NCBI RefSeq assembly: GCF_001643235.1
Contig: NZ_LQWY01000012.1
Location: forward strand, 62,001 to 126,000
DNA length: 64,000 bases
Direction: 5' to 3'
Source: Domibacillus aminovorans
GTDB lineage: Bacteria; Bacillota; Bacilli; Bacillales; Domibacillaceae
Shown: positions 17,896 through 26,764 of the stretch, piece after piece
Position numbering within the stretch: position 1 is the first letter of the stretch
How the letters are laid out: the number at the start of each line of letters is the position of its first letter
Translations under genes and position numbers: made by a program
Notes under the pieces: model-generated
The model's database searches: none
Told to the model about the DNA's origin: nothing
Seen by the model: only the letters and a program-made list of their open reading frames with translations

Positions 17896-19928
17896 TCAAT
17901 TGTCACCACCCCTGTACTCTGGACTTCTACACTTGGTTCAAGTTCATTGTAAGACAAAACAGGTATCTGTGGAAAATATCGCTCAAGCAGCTGCTGCACA
18001 TACATGCGTACTGCCGGTGAACAAAGAATAACCGGTGACTGCTGCATAAATGATGCCTGCTCTACTTGCTGGGCTGTCGCTTCTAAAATGCGCTGTGAGT
18101 CATTCGGATCGATTGACAAATAATTCCCATGTTCTGTCTGCTGTACACCATCTGCAATTAATTTTTCAATTCGACCTGATAATGTAATCACATTTAGCGA
18201 GCCACTATCATCCGCAAATTGCACCGTAATTTGACGAGCAAGAGCCTGGCGTACATATTCGGTTAATAAATCCATGTCTGATGTCATTTTGCCAAAGTCA
18301 GCGAGGGTTTCAAAAATAATCGGCAAATTGCGGATTGATAAATTTTCTTTCAATAATTTTGCCAGCACTTTTTGTACTTCACCGATGGATAGTGGATTCG
18401 GTGTAACTTCATCGACTAAAATGGGATACGATTCTTTCAAATGATCGATTAGTTGCTGCGTTTCCTGTCGACCAAGCAATTCGTGCGCGTGTTTTTTTAT
18501 GATTTCTGTTAAATGAGTTGACACAACGCTTGGTGGGTCCACAACGGTATAACCGAAAATTTCCGCCTGTTCTTTTGCATCTTCTGTAATCCATTTTGCT
18601 GGAAGACCAAAGGATGGTTCAATCGTATCGATGCCTTCAACCATATCATCTTCTTCACCAGGGCTCATCGCTAAATAATGGTCGAGGAGCAATTCGCCGC
18701 CCGCTACTTCACTTCCCTTTATTTTCACCCGATATTCATTCGGCTGCAACTGAATGTTATCACGAATGCGGACGATCGGAATGACGAGACCGAGTTCAAG
18801 TGCTAGCTGCCGTCGAATCATGACGATACGATCAAGAAGATCGCCGCCTTGGTTCGTATCTGCGAGTGGAATAAGTCCGTAACCGAATTCAAATTCAATT
18901 GGATCGACTGTCAATAAATTCACGACTGACTCTGGACTTTTCAACTCATCTGTTTCGATTTCTTCTTCTGAAAGCGCCGGATCATCCAACTCTTTATTTG
19001 GTAAACGGGAATTCATATATCCGATTAGCGCAAGTCCTATCGCTATCGGGATCGTTAAAATATCGTTAATCGGTGTTGCAATCCCTAGTAAAAAGATCGT
19101 GCCCGCCGCAATATAGAGCATTGATGGGTAACGAAGAAGCTGGGTGTTTATATCTCCGCTAAGGTTGCCCGTCGATGCGGCACGTGTCACAACAATCGCA
19201 GTTGCTGTTGAAATGAGAAGCGCTGGAATTTGTGAAACAAGACCGTCGCCGACTGTTAAAAGAGAATAGCGTGCAGCGGATTCTCCGAAAGACAAATCTT
19301 GCTGCATGACGCCGATCACCATCCCGACAATCAAGTTAATAATAACCATAATAATCCCGGCAATCGCGTCCCCTTTAACGAATTTCGTCGCACCGTCCAT
19401 GGCCCCGTAAAAATCAGCTTCACCGCTCACTTTTTCACGCCGTTCACGCGCCTGAACTTCTGAGATCATACCGGCATTTAAATCAGCATCAATACTCATC
19501 TGCTTACCAGGCATCGCATCGAGGGTAAACCGGGCTGCCACTTCTGATACACGTTCAGCACCCTTAGTAATAACAAGAAATTGAATAATAACGAGAATGA
19601 GAAAGACAACCATCCCGACCACAATATTTCCTCCGACTACGAATGTGCCGAATGTCTCGACAACGCCCCCTGCTTCCCCGTGACTTAAAATGGAACGCGT
19701 TGTCGACACATTCAGACCAAGCCGGAATAATGTCAACAGCAAAAGCAGCGAAGGAAACACAGAAAATTCAAGCGCTTCTTTCATATTCATCGAGATAAGC
19801 AAAACGAGCAGCGCAAGAGACATATTTATGATGATAAGTATACTTAATAGCCACGTAGGAAGCGGCACGACAAGCATGGCAACGATTAAAATGACTCCGA
19901 ATAAAACAGAGAGGTCTCTCGCTTTCAT
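17892..19928 (-). CDS. flhA: Flagellar export gate protein FlhA
   Basis: Forms the nonameric export gate of the flagellar type III secretion system. The N-terminal half holds about eight membrane helices with the family motif GDAMPGKQMSIDADLNAG (seen here as LDAMPGKQMSIDADLNAG, about 145-165); the C-terminal half is the cytosolic substrate-docking domain. Length 678. The ATG at 19928 has GGGAG 8 nt upstream; a TTG six codons earlier overlaps that site and is rejected. It follows flhB by 21 bp. Confidence 0.97.
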   Translation of the reverse strand: MKARDLSVLFGVILIVAMLVVPLPTWLLSILIIINMSLALLVLLISMNMKEALEFSVFPSLLLLLTLFRLGLNVSTTRSILSHGEAGGVVETFGTFVVGGNIVVGMVVFLILVIIQFLVITKGAERVSEVAARFTLDAMPGKQMSIDADLNAGMISEVQARERREKVSGEADFYGAMDGATKFVKGDAIAGIIMVIINLIVGMVIGVMQQDLSFGESAARYSLLTVGDGLVSQIPALLISTATAIVVTRAASTGNLSGDINTQLLRYPSMLYIAAGTIFLLGIATPINDILTIPIAIGLALIGYMNSRLPNKELDDPALSEEEIETDELKSPESVVNLLTVDPIEFEFGYGLIPLADTNQGGDLLDRIVMIRRQLALELGLVIPIVRIRDNIQLQPNEYRVKIKGSEVAGGELLLDHYLAMSPGEEDDMVEGIDTIEPSFGLPAKWITEDAKEQAEIFGYTVVDPPSVVSTHLTEIIKKHAHELLGRQETQQLIDHLKESYPILVDEVTPNPLSIGEVQKVLAKLLKENLSIRNLPIIFETLADFGKMTSDMDLLTEYVRQALARQITVQFADDSGSLNVITLSGRIEKLIADGVQQTEHGNYLSIDPNDSQRILEATAQQVEQASFMQQSPVILCSPAVRMYVQQLLERYFPQIPVLSYNELEPSVEVQSTGVVTIE

Positions 19929-19949
19929 TTTTTTCTCTCCCAACAAAAA

Positions 19950-21029
19950 TTACACTTTATTTTTAATACGGTAAACGTATGCGAGAATTTCTGCGATTGC
20001 TTTAAAAAATTCTTCTGGCACCGCATCTCCGATTTCCGTTTGATCATGTAAGGCTCTTGCCAGTGATCTATTTTCAACCATTGTGACGTCATTTTCTTTG
20101 GCTATCAGTTTGATTTTTTGCGCAATGAAATCTGTTCCTTTCGCAACGACATACGGTGCATCAAGTTTTGCATCATCATATTTTAGCGCAATCGCATAAT
20201 GGGTTGGATTTGTGATCACAACATCTGCATCTGGCACTTCCTGCATCATACGGCGCATGGCCATTTCACGCTGTGTCTGACGAATGCGTGATTTAATGAG
20301 GGGGTCTCCCTCTGTGTTTTTATGCTCATCTTTAATATCCTGCTTGGACATGCGCAAACTTTTTTCAAAATCAAACTTTTGATAAAAATAATCAAGAACG
20401 CCGAGGACAAGCAGTGCTGCAGCAGCGACAAGCCCCATCTGCACGGTTAATGTTCCAACGAGCGGAAGCGTATCTTCAATCGGCTTTAACGCAAGTTTTA
20501 GTACATCTTCTTTATTGTTCCAAAGAATAATAAAGGCCGCAGTTCCTACAAAACCAATTTTCAATATCGACTTTAACAGTTCGACAATGGCCCGCATGGA
20601 AAAAATACGTTTAAATCCTTTAATCGGATCCAATTTTTCAAGTTTCGGTTTAATCGGCTCACCGGTTACAAGCCAGCCGACCTGTGCATAGTTGGCCACT
20701 ACTCCCGCAAGGACCGCCGCACCCATAAATGGACCTAGTATCAATGCGCACTGCTCCATAATTTCAAATACAATCGTCTTTAAATTCGCTTCAGTAACAG
20801 GCATAAGCATGTAGTATTCAACAGAGTGCTGAAACATCTGATAAATATTCCGGCCCATCGACGCCGCAAAAACCAATAAAAAACCAAATAATACGAGCAG
20901 ACTGACCGCTGTATTTAAATCCTGGCTTTTGGTTACCTGCCCTTTTTTACGGGAGTCCTGCTTCTTCTTCGGCGTCGCTTTTTCCGTTTTTTCTCCCGCG
21001 AAAAATTGCAGATTCAGTTTCAACAGCAT
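19950..21029 (-). CDS. flhB: Flagellar export switch protein FlhB
   Basis: Membrane protein of the export gate whose cytoplasmic domain cleaves itself to switch from rod/hook to filament substrates. The N-terminus MLLKLNLQFFAGEKTEKAT and four membrane helices are typical. The autocleavage motif NPTH is at residues 274-277, intact. Length 359. The ATG at 21029 is preferred over an in-frame TTG at 21047 that overlaps the GGAGG site; spacing to the ATG is rather long (11 nt). Compare YlqH at 48022-48294, which resembles only the C-terminal part. Confidence 0.96.
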   Translation of the reverse strand: MLLKLNLQFFAGEKTEKATPKKKQDSRKKGQVTKSQDLNTAVSLLVLFGFLLVFAASMGRNIYQMFQHSVEYYMLMPVTEANLKTIVFEIMEQCALILGPFMGAAVLAGVVANYAQVGWLVTGEPIKPKLEKLDPIKGFKRIFSMRAIVELLKSILKIGFVGTAAFIILWNNKEDVLKLALKPIEDTLPLVGTLTVQMGLVAAAALLVLGVLDYFYQKFDFEKSLRMSKQDIKDEHKNTEGDPLIKSRIRQTQREMAMRRMMQEVPDADVVITNPTHYAIALKYDDAKLDAPYVVAKGTDFIAQKIKLIAKENDVTMVENRSLARALHDQTEIGDAVPEEFFKAIAEILAYVYRIKNKV

Positions 21030-21033
21030 GGTG

Positions 21034-21810
21034 CTATCCGCCTCCAAAAATCGTCATTAAATCACGCATTGTATGTAGCATCATTCCGAACAAGTCACGT
21101 ACTAATGTAAAAATAACACCGAGGACAATAAAGACAACGATAAAAGCAACACCAATTTTGAGCGGAAATCCGACAACAAAAATATTGAGCTGTGGAACTG
21201 TCCGGGCGACGATACCGAGCATGACATCGGTCAAAAACAACACGGCAACAACAGGCATTGCCATTTGAAACGCTATGATAAAGACGGCATTAAATGTCCT
21301 CGCCATATAATAAGCCGCTTCTCCATTCCCAAAGGGCAAGTACAATTGATCGATCGGAATAAATTCATAACTATAAAAAATCCCGTCCAATATAAGATGA
21401 TGGCCGTTAAGTGCCAACAGCATGAGCAATGAAAACATGTATAAATATTGTCCCATTAGCGGACTCTGTGCGCCGGTCTGCGGGTCAATAACATTCGCGA
21501 TGGCAAACCCCATCTGAAAATCGATAAATCCACCGGCAATTTGAATCGCAGATAGAACAATAAAGGCAGCTAATCCTATTAATAATCCAGTCATTGCTTC
21601 TTTTAAAATGAGCAATATGTATTCACCATTTATTTCAAGCGGACTGGCATCTATTGAATAATACATCGTCCATGAAAGTACAAGTGCAAAAGCGATCCGG
21701 TGCTGCGCTGGGATTGTACGATATGAAAAGAGTGGCATCGTCACGAAAAATGCCGATACACGTACGAGGATAAGTAGAAATACAGATAGATTAGGAAATA
21801 ATTCATCCAT
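21034..21810 (-). CDS. fliR: Flagellar export gate protein FliR
   Basis: Part of the FliP-FliQ-FliR export pore. The 258-residue protein is mostly hydrophobic with about six membrane segments and the family stretch GFAIANVIDPQTGAQSPLMG (about 100-120). The ATG at 21810 has no clear Shine-Dalgarno; it starts 6 bp after the fliQ stop, so translation is probably coupled to fliQ. Confidence 0.95.
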   Translation of the reverse strand: MDELFPNLSVFLLILVRVSAFFVTMPLFSYRTIPAQHRIAFALVLSWTMYYSIDASPLEINGEYILLILKEAMTGLLIGLAAFIVLSAIQIAGGFIDFQMGFAIANVIDPQTGAQSPLMGQYLYMFSLLMLLALNGHHLILDGIFYSYEFIPIDQLYLPFGNGEAAYYMARTFNAVFIIAFQMAMPVVAVLFLTDVMLGIVARTVPQLNIFVVGFPLKIGVAFIVVFIVLGVIFTLVRDLFGMMLHTMRDLMTIFGGG

Positions 21811-21816
21811 CTGCCA

Positions 21817-22086
21817 TTACCCAACAAACCTCGTTAAATTTGTGAAAATCTCCATTGTATACGACACAATACGTGACAGCATCCATGGTCCAAAAAAAAT
21901 CATTCCAACAAGAACAGCCACAATTTTCGGAACGAATGCCAGCGTCTGCTCTTGAATTTGCGTCGTTGCTTGAAAAATACTAACCGCAAGACCGATTCCG
22001 AGCGCAAGCAAAAGGAGTGGTGCACAAACGATAATTGTTGTATAAACCCCTTTTTCAGCAAGGGAAAGAACCATCTCTGTATTCAT
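21817..22086 (-). CDS. fliQ: Flagellar export gate protein FliQ
   Basis: Small two-helix membrane subunit that surrounds the FliP-FliR core of the export gate. 89 residues with helices at about 15-40 and 50-75 and the conserved FQATTQIQEQTLAFVPK loop between them. ATG start with a GGTAGGTG site upstream. It sits between fliP and fliR. Confidence 0.96.
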   Translation of the reverse strand: MNTEMVLSLAEKGVYTTIIVCAPLLLLALGIGLAVSIFQATTQIQEQTLAFVPKIVAVLVGMIFFGPWMLSRIVSYTMEIFTNLTRFVG

Positions 22087-22098
22087 TTCTTCACCTAC

Positions 22099-22764
22099 CT
22101 AAAAGCTTTGTAGCAGCGACTCAATGACGAGATACCAGCCGTCGATCAGTACGAACAATAAAATTTTAAACGGCAATGAAATCATTACTGGCGGGAGCAT
22201 CATCATCCCCATTGACATGAGAACACTTGCGACAATCATATCAATGACGAGAAACGGAATGAACACCATAAAACCAATTTGAAAAGCCGTTTTAATTTCA
22301 CTTAACGCAAATGCTGGTACAAGCGTTGTGAGTGGAATATCATCAATCGATTCCGGCTGTTCTGCCTGCGTATAATTCAAAAATAATTCTAAATCCTTTT
22401 GCCTCGTATGAACGCTCATAAACTCCTTAAATGGACCGCTTGCCAATGTATACGCTTCTTCGAGGTTAATTTCTTCGTTAAAAAGAGGCGTCAATGCTTC
22501 ATCGTTTACTTCCTGCAAAACAGGCGACATAATAAAAAAGGTCAGAAAGAGCGCGAGGCCGAGAAGTACTTGTGTTGGCGGCATTTGCTGCGTTGCAAGT
22601 GCCGTTCTTACAAACGACAACACGATAATAATACGTGTAAAACAGGTCATTAAAATTAAGATACTCGGCGCCACCGACAAAACGGTCAGCATTAATAGCA
22701 ATTTAACAGACGTAGACACATTTTCAGGTGAGCTTGAATTGAAAAACTCCATGAATTCATTCAT
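22099..22764 (-). CDS. fliP: Flagellar export gate protein FliP
   Basis: Core of the pentameric export pore. The 221-residue protein has about four membrane helices, with the FliP family stretches FTRIIIVLSFVRTALATQ (about 42-59) and MMMLPPVMISLPFKILLFV near the C-terminus. As in other Bacillus FliP it lacks a long cleaved signal sequence. It overlaps the end of fliO by 8 bp, implying coupled translation. Confidence 0.97.
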   Translation of the reverse strand: MNEFMEFFNSSSPENVSTSVKLLLMLTVLSVAPSILILMTCFTRIIIVLSFVRTALATQQMPPTQVLLGLALFLTFFIMSPVLQEVNDEALTPLFNEEINLEEAYTLASGPFKEFMSVHTRQKDLELFLNYTQAEQPESIDDIPLTTLVPAFALSEIKTAFQIGFMVFIPFLVIDMIVASVLMSMGMMMLPPVMISLPFKILLFVLIDGWYLVIESLLQSF

Positions 22765-23425
22765 CTTTATTCTGCTCCCTGTCTGTTAAATCTTGAACGG
22801 CTTGTCCACGGCTTTTTTTCAGATCAGCCATTTTCCGCTCTAATTCCTGTTTAAAATCAGATGATCCGGTCGTTTGTTTCTTTCGTTCTACTTGTGACTT
22901 CATTCGATTAATGATATCAGAAGGCTGCATCATTGTGTCCAATTGTCCTTCATAGCGGGCAAGCAGCTCATTTCGTTCTTCTTCATCCTCAATCTCTTTT
23001 AACAACCCCACATTTTCACCAACACCAAGAATAAGCACACGGCTGCCCACTTTGACAACCTGCACTGATCGACTTCCTCCAAGCGCGGTACCGCCAAGAT
23101 GACGAACAGTATGATTTTCTTGATACGAGCGGCTTTTTTTATTAATAAACCGCAATAAAAAATAAAGAAGCGCTACAACGAAAACGAGCGCCCCGACCAT
23201 GCGAACGACATCTAAAAATCCGATTCCGACCGGTTCACTTGCGGTTTTTGAATCCGCATCTGTTTTCCCGCTGCCTGCCGGCTCTTCTTCTGCACACAAA
23301 TCTGGGTTTTCAATACATTCTTTCACATTCGAATCAAATGGCTCTGCCGCGGCAATCAGTTGATTGCCAGAGAACAGAGCCATTGCGAATAAAAAGGGCA
23401 TTATCCATTTTAAAAATAAGTTCAC
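22757..23425 (-). CDS. fliO: Flagellar biosynthesis protein FliO (FliZ)
   Basis: FliO is a membrane chaperone that helps assemble the FliP ring. This 222-residue protein has an N-terminal signal-like helix (about 8-27), a short acidic outer segment with two cysteines 7 residues apart, a second membrane helix (about 72-92) and a basic cytoplasmic tail with a FliO-like domain (GGSRSVQVVKVGSRVLILGVG). The start is GTG at 23425 with AAGGTG 7 nt upstream. Placement between cheY and fliP supports the call; family identity is low. Confidence 0.88.
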   Translation of the reverse strand: MNLFLKWIMPFLFAMALFSGNQLIAAAEPFDSNVKECIENPDLCAEEEPAGSGKTDADSKTASEPVGIGFLDVVRMVGALVFVVALLYFLLRFINKKSRSYQENHTVRHLGGTALGGSRSVQVVKVGSRVLILGVGENVGLLKEIEDEEERNELLARYEGQLDTMMQPSDIINRMKSQVERKKQTTGSSDFKQELERKMADLKKSRGQAVQDLTDREQNKDE

Positions 23426-23437
23426 GTGATCACACCT

Positions 23438-23803
23438 TTATGAGGATAACACTTTAGATATGGCTTCAATCACACGATCCGCCTGGAATGGCTTCACAAT
23501 AAAGTCTTTCGCACCGGCTTGAATCGCGTCAATGACCATCGCCTGTTGACCCATTGCCGAACACATAATCACTTTTGCTGCAGCATCTGCTGCTTTAATT
23601 TCCTTTAATGCAGCAATTCCATCTTTTTCGGGCATTGTGATATCCATTGTGACAAGATCGGGTTTTAATTCAACGTATTTCTCTACTGCCTGTGCACCAT
23701 TTTCTGCTTCACCGACTACTTCAAAACCATTCTTCATCAAAATATCTTTAATCATCATGCGCATAAATGCAGCATCATCTACAACCAAAATTCGATTCGC
23801 CAT
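23438..23803 (-). CDS. cheY: Chemotaxis response regulator CheY
   Basis: Single receiver domain that, when phosphorylated by CheA, binds FliM and FliY at the motor switch. Phospho-acceptor D54 (DLVTMDITMPEKDG), acidic pocket D9/D10 and lysine K104 (DFIVKPF) are all present. 121 residues. ATG start with a GGGGG site 9 nt upstream. It lies between fliY and fliO, as in B. subtilis. Confidence 0.97.
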   Translation of the reverse strand: MANRILVVDDAAFMRMMIKDILMKNGFEVVGEAENGAQAVEKYVELKPDLVTMDITMPEKDGIAALKEIKAADAAAKVIMCSAMGQQAMVIDAIQAGAKDFIVKPFQADRVIEAISKVLSS

Positions 23804-23826
23804 TGTTCCTGACCCCCTGTAAAAGA

Positions 23827-25029
23827 TTAATTTAAATTTTTCAACCGATCTGCTGGACTTGCAATATTTGTAATCCGCACACCAAAATTCTCTTCAATAA
23901 CAACAACTTCCCCTTTTGCCACTAACCGTTTGTTGACGAGTACGTCTACCGGCTCACCTGCCAGCTTGTCCAATTCAATGATCGAACCTGACGTCAATTC
24001 TAATATATCTTTGACAGAACGATTCGTCCGGCCTAGTTCAACGGTTACTTGCAGCGGAATATCAAATAACATATTCAAATTGCGCGCTTCCTGTTCACCG
24101 AGCTGTGGCGTGTCAAATGACGAGAAGACAGCTGTTTCCACGTTGACTGGCTGTTGTCCAAGTGAAGAGCCACCAATATGACGCGGTTCTTCCGATTCCC
24201 GTACAGGCATTGGTCGTGCCTGATGAATAGGTCGTGCAGCCGGCTGAGGTGTTGCTTCTGAAGCTTGTGGCTGCGGCGGTGCCTCATTTGCAACTGGCGG
24301 CGGCTGAGGCGATGCCTCCTGTTCTTCTTGTGGAGGATTCATAAGTTCCGTTACAAGCTGCTTTCCGAATTGCAGCGGAATGAGCTGCATAATATTTGAG
24401 TCAATTAAACTTCCAACCTTTAAGCGGAAAGATATTTTGACTATAAGTTCCTGTTTTGGAATGGTATCGTTTCCTTTACCTTCATTCAAATTCAAAAGCG
24501 AAATAGACGGCGGTGAAATATCTATTTTTTTATTAAAAATAGTTGACATCGCTGTTGCCGCCGAACCCATCATTTGATTCATTGCTTCTTGAACTGCGCT
24601 CAATTGCAGTTCGCCTAGCTCTCTGGCTACATCAACACCACTGCCGCCAAGCATTAAGTCCGCAATAATCGCTGCATCATCCTGATGAATGACAAGCAAA
24701 TTCACACCAGTAAATCCTTCTGTATATTCAACTTCAATCGCCGCATATGGATGAGGAAATTCATCTTTAAGTCGACTTTCTTCTATAACTGTAACCGTCG
24801 GTGTTGTGATTTCCACTTTTTGATTCAGTAATGTTGATAACGCTGTTGCTGAACTGCCGAATGAAATGTTGCCAATTTCGCCAAGCGTATCTTGCTCAAA
24901 ATGATCTAAGTATTCTTCTACACGGTTAACCGTACTTTTTTCCTGTTGCGTGAAATCGTCCATTTCATCGCTGCTACCTTTTAACAATGCATCAATTTCA
25001 TCCTGAGACAGCATATCGTTACTCATCAT
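23827..25029 (-). CDS. fliY: Flagellar switch protein/CheY-P phosphatase FliY
   Basis: FliY combines a FliN-like switch function with CheY-P phosphatase activity. The N-terminus carries the CheY-P binding peptide LSQDEIDALLKG; the middle has two CheC-type motifs (GEIGNISFGSS and SAVQEAMNQMMGS); a Pro/Gln-rich linker (about 235-285) leads to a C-terminal SpoA/FliN domain (about 310-395). Length 400. The first of two adjacent ATGs is preferred from its spacing to AGGAGGGG. It overlaps the fliM stop by 11 bp. Confidence 0.96.
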   Translation of the reverse strand: MMSNDMLSQDEIDALLKGSSDEMDDFTQQEKSTVNRVEEYLDHFEQDTLGEIGNISFGSSATALSTLLNQKVEITTPTVTVIEESRLKDEFPHPYAAIEVEYTEGFTGVNLLVIHQDDAAIIADLMLGGSGVDVARELGELQLSAVQEAMNQMMGSAATAMSTIFNKKIDISPPSISLLNLNEGKGNDTIPKQELIVKISFRLKVGSLIDSNIMQLIPLQFGKQLVTELMNPPQEEQEASPQPPPVANEAPPQPQASEATPQPAARPIHQARPMPVRESEEPRHIGGSSLGQQPVNVETAVFSSFDTPQLGEQEARNLNMLFDIPLQVTVELGRTNRSVKDILELTSGSIIELDKLAGEPVDVLVNKRLVAKGEVVVIEENFGVRITNIASPADRLKNLN

Positions 25030-26020
25030 CGTTGTCCCCTCCTTTCATGTAATCGAGTACTTGCACGGCAACTTTTCGGTTCACTCGACCTGGCTGTGCC
25101 GTAAATTTCGGAACACTTCCCACTTTTATCGTAAGCGGGGCATCGATTAATGTGTTTAATTCAATAATATCGCCTTCTGCTAATAAAAGAAATTCCTCAA
25201 TCGTAATATCTGACTCTCCTAGTTCTGCAATAACTGGCAAATTGGCTTGTCGAATCCGTTTCTCCAAACTTTGAATATCTTCTGGACTGTGTTCTTTATT
25301 ATCCGGATTTTGCATCCAGTATTGAACAGAAAGCTTCGGAATAATCGGTTCGAGTACGACGTGTGGGATACAAATATTAATCATACCCGTCGTTTCACCA
25401 ATCGTTGTATTTAATGAAATGACCACAACGGTTTCGTTCGGTGACACCATCTGTAAAAACTGAGGGTTCACTTCAAAATCCGTCGCGATTGGATCAATTT
25501 CAACAACATTTGCCCATGCTTCACGATAATTTTCAAATGCGTGGTCAAACATATTCGACATAATTCTCGATTCGATTTCAGTTAAATTCTCGATTTTATT
25601 TACACCGACTCCGCGTCCCCCTAAAAGGCGATCAAGCATTGAATACGCAACATTCGGATTTACTTCCATTAAAATACGTCCTTCAAGCGGAGGTACTTCG
25701 AATACATTTAAAATCGTTCGATTAGGAATGGAACGAATAAACTCTTCATATGGAATCTGATCTGCAGATACAACGTCGACCTGGACGTACGTTCTGAGCT
25801 GTGCAGCGAAAAACGTCGTTAAAATACGAGCAAAGTTGTCATGCATTCTCGTTAAACTCCGAATTTGATCTTTTGAAAAGCGTAGTGCACGTTTAAAATC
25901 ATACACCTTCACTTTCTTTTCTTCTTCTTCTTTTTTTAATTCTTCTGCATCCATTTCACCCGTTGAAAGAGCGGAAAGAAGCGCATCAATCTCATTTTGA
26001 GATAAGATCTCTCCTGACAA
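25019..26020 (-). CDS. fliM: Flagellar motor switch protein FliM
   Basis: C-ring protein that binds CheY-P and sets rotation direction. The N-terminal CheY-P binding segment LSQNEIDALLSAL is followed by the CheC-like middle domain (about 45-225) and a C-terminal SpoA domain (about 250-325). Length 333. The start is TTG at 26020, with GGAGGGG 6 nt upstream; the same GGAGGGGACA site also precedes fliY. Confidence 0.97.
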   Translation of the reverse strand: MSGEILSQNEIDALLSALSTGEMDAEELKKEEEEKKVKVYDFKRALRFSKDQIRSLTRMHDNFARILTTFFAAQLRTYVQVDVVSADQIPYEEFIRSIPNRTILNVFEVPPLEGRILMEVNPNVAYSMLDRLLGGRGVGVNKIENLTEIESRIMSNMFDHAFENYREAWANVVEIDPIATDFEVNPQFLQMVSPNETVVVISLNTTIGETTGMINICIPHVVLEPIIPKLSVQYWMQNPDNKEHSPEDIQSLEKRIRQANLPVIAELGESDITIEEFLLLAEGDIIELNTLIDAPLTIKVGSVPKFTAQPGRVNRKVAVQVLDYMKGGDNDDE

Positions 26021-26036
26021 ATATGTCCCCTCCTGT

Positions 26037-26486
26037 TTATTGAATAATATATGAGGTGATATAAACGGCTTCTACTTTTCCACCTTTCATAATACTATTC
26101 AACTCGCTTTTGAGCATCTCTGTTAATTTTTCTTTACCGGCCTCACCTTTTAAATCATCTGCCGTCATTTCCGAAAGTTTTTTGATGATGATATTTTTTG
26201 CCTGGAAGTCACGTTTTGTCATTTCTTCCATTGCATCTGCGCTGTCTGTCTGTATTTTAAATGAAATACGAATAAAGTCATCTGATGCCAAATTCGTCGT
26301 CATTTCAGGCATATCCACCGATGCTTCCAGAACTTCATCAATGCTTGGCCCTTCTTCAGCCTCGTTACCGCCTGGTGATTTTAAAATCATGACAACTGCT
26401 ATTGTCCCAGCAAGCAAGATGACCGCCATCACGATCATCATGATCATCATTAGTTTATTTTTCTGTTCTTTTTTTTCACTCTCCAT
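26037..26486 (-). CDS. fliL: Flagellar basal body protein FliL
   Basis: Single-pass membrane protein near the stator that supports motor torque. The 149-residue protein has a short basic cytoplasmic N-terminus, a Met/Ile/Val-rich helix (about 12-35) and an extracytoplasmic domain ending in VYITSYIIQ. ATG start with GGAGG 6 nt upstream; it overlaps the flbD stop by 11 bp. Confidence 0.95.
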   Translation of the reverse strand: MESEKKEQKNKLMMIMMIVMAVILLAGTIAVVMILKSPGGNEAEEGPSIDEVLEASVDMPEMTTNLASDDFIRISFKIQTDSADAMEEMTKRDFQAKNIIIKKLSEMTADDLKGEAGKEKLTEMLKSELNSIMKGGKVEAVYITSYIIQ

Positions 26487-26697
26487 CGTCGTCCTCCCCT
26501 GCTTTTACTTTTCCGAGAAGCGCAATACGCGTATAAAATGATTCAACGTTCGCCGTCACTTCTTTATGCGATTCACGCACAACATATTTTTTTCCGTTTG
26601 TGAGCGTAATCGTCGTATCAGGAAAACTTTCGATCGTTTCTATGTAAATAGCATTGAGCGAAAACGTCTTGCCGTTTAGTCTCGTCACAGTAATCAT
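26476..26697 (-). CDS. swrD: FlbD/SwrD family flagellar protein
   Basis: In B. subtilis the small protein SwrD (YlzI) raises flagellar power for swarming, apparently through the stators. The 73-residue product starts MITVTRLNGKTFSLNAIYIE, the FlbD family signature, and ends in an acidic tail. The ATG at 26697 has no Shine-Dalgarno at normal distance: GAGAGGGGG lies about 32 nt upstream, and a 7-bp hairpin between them could bring it within 6 nt. A TTG three codons earlier is a less likely start. It lies between flgE and fliL. Confidence 0.9.
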   Translation of the reverse strand: MITVTRLNGKTFSLNAIYIETIESFPDTTITLTNGKKYVVRESHKEVTANVESFYTRIALLGKVKAGEDDDGE

Positions 26698-26703
26698 ATA
26701 TAC

Positions 26704-26729
26704 CAAGGCTAAAGCGAACCCCAGCCCTG
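26704..26729 (-). promoter_or_regulatory. Hairpin between Shine-Dalgarno and start of swrD
   Basis: CAGGGCT pairs with AGCCTTG (7 bp, one G-U) around a 12-nt loop. When folded, only about 6 nt separate the upstream GAGAGGGGG from the ATG at 26697. Confidence 0.5.
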
Positions 26730-26764
26730 CCCCCTCTCTACTTTAAAAAATAACGAATAACTTA

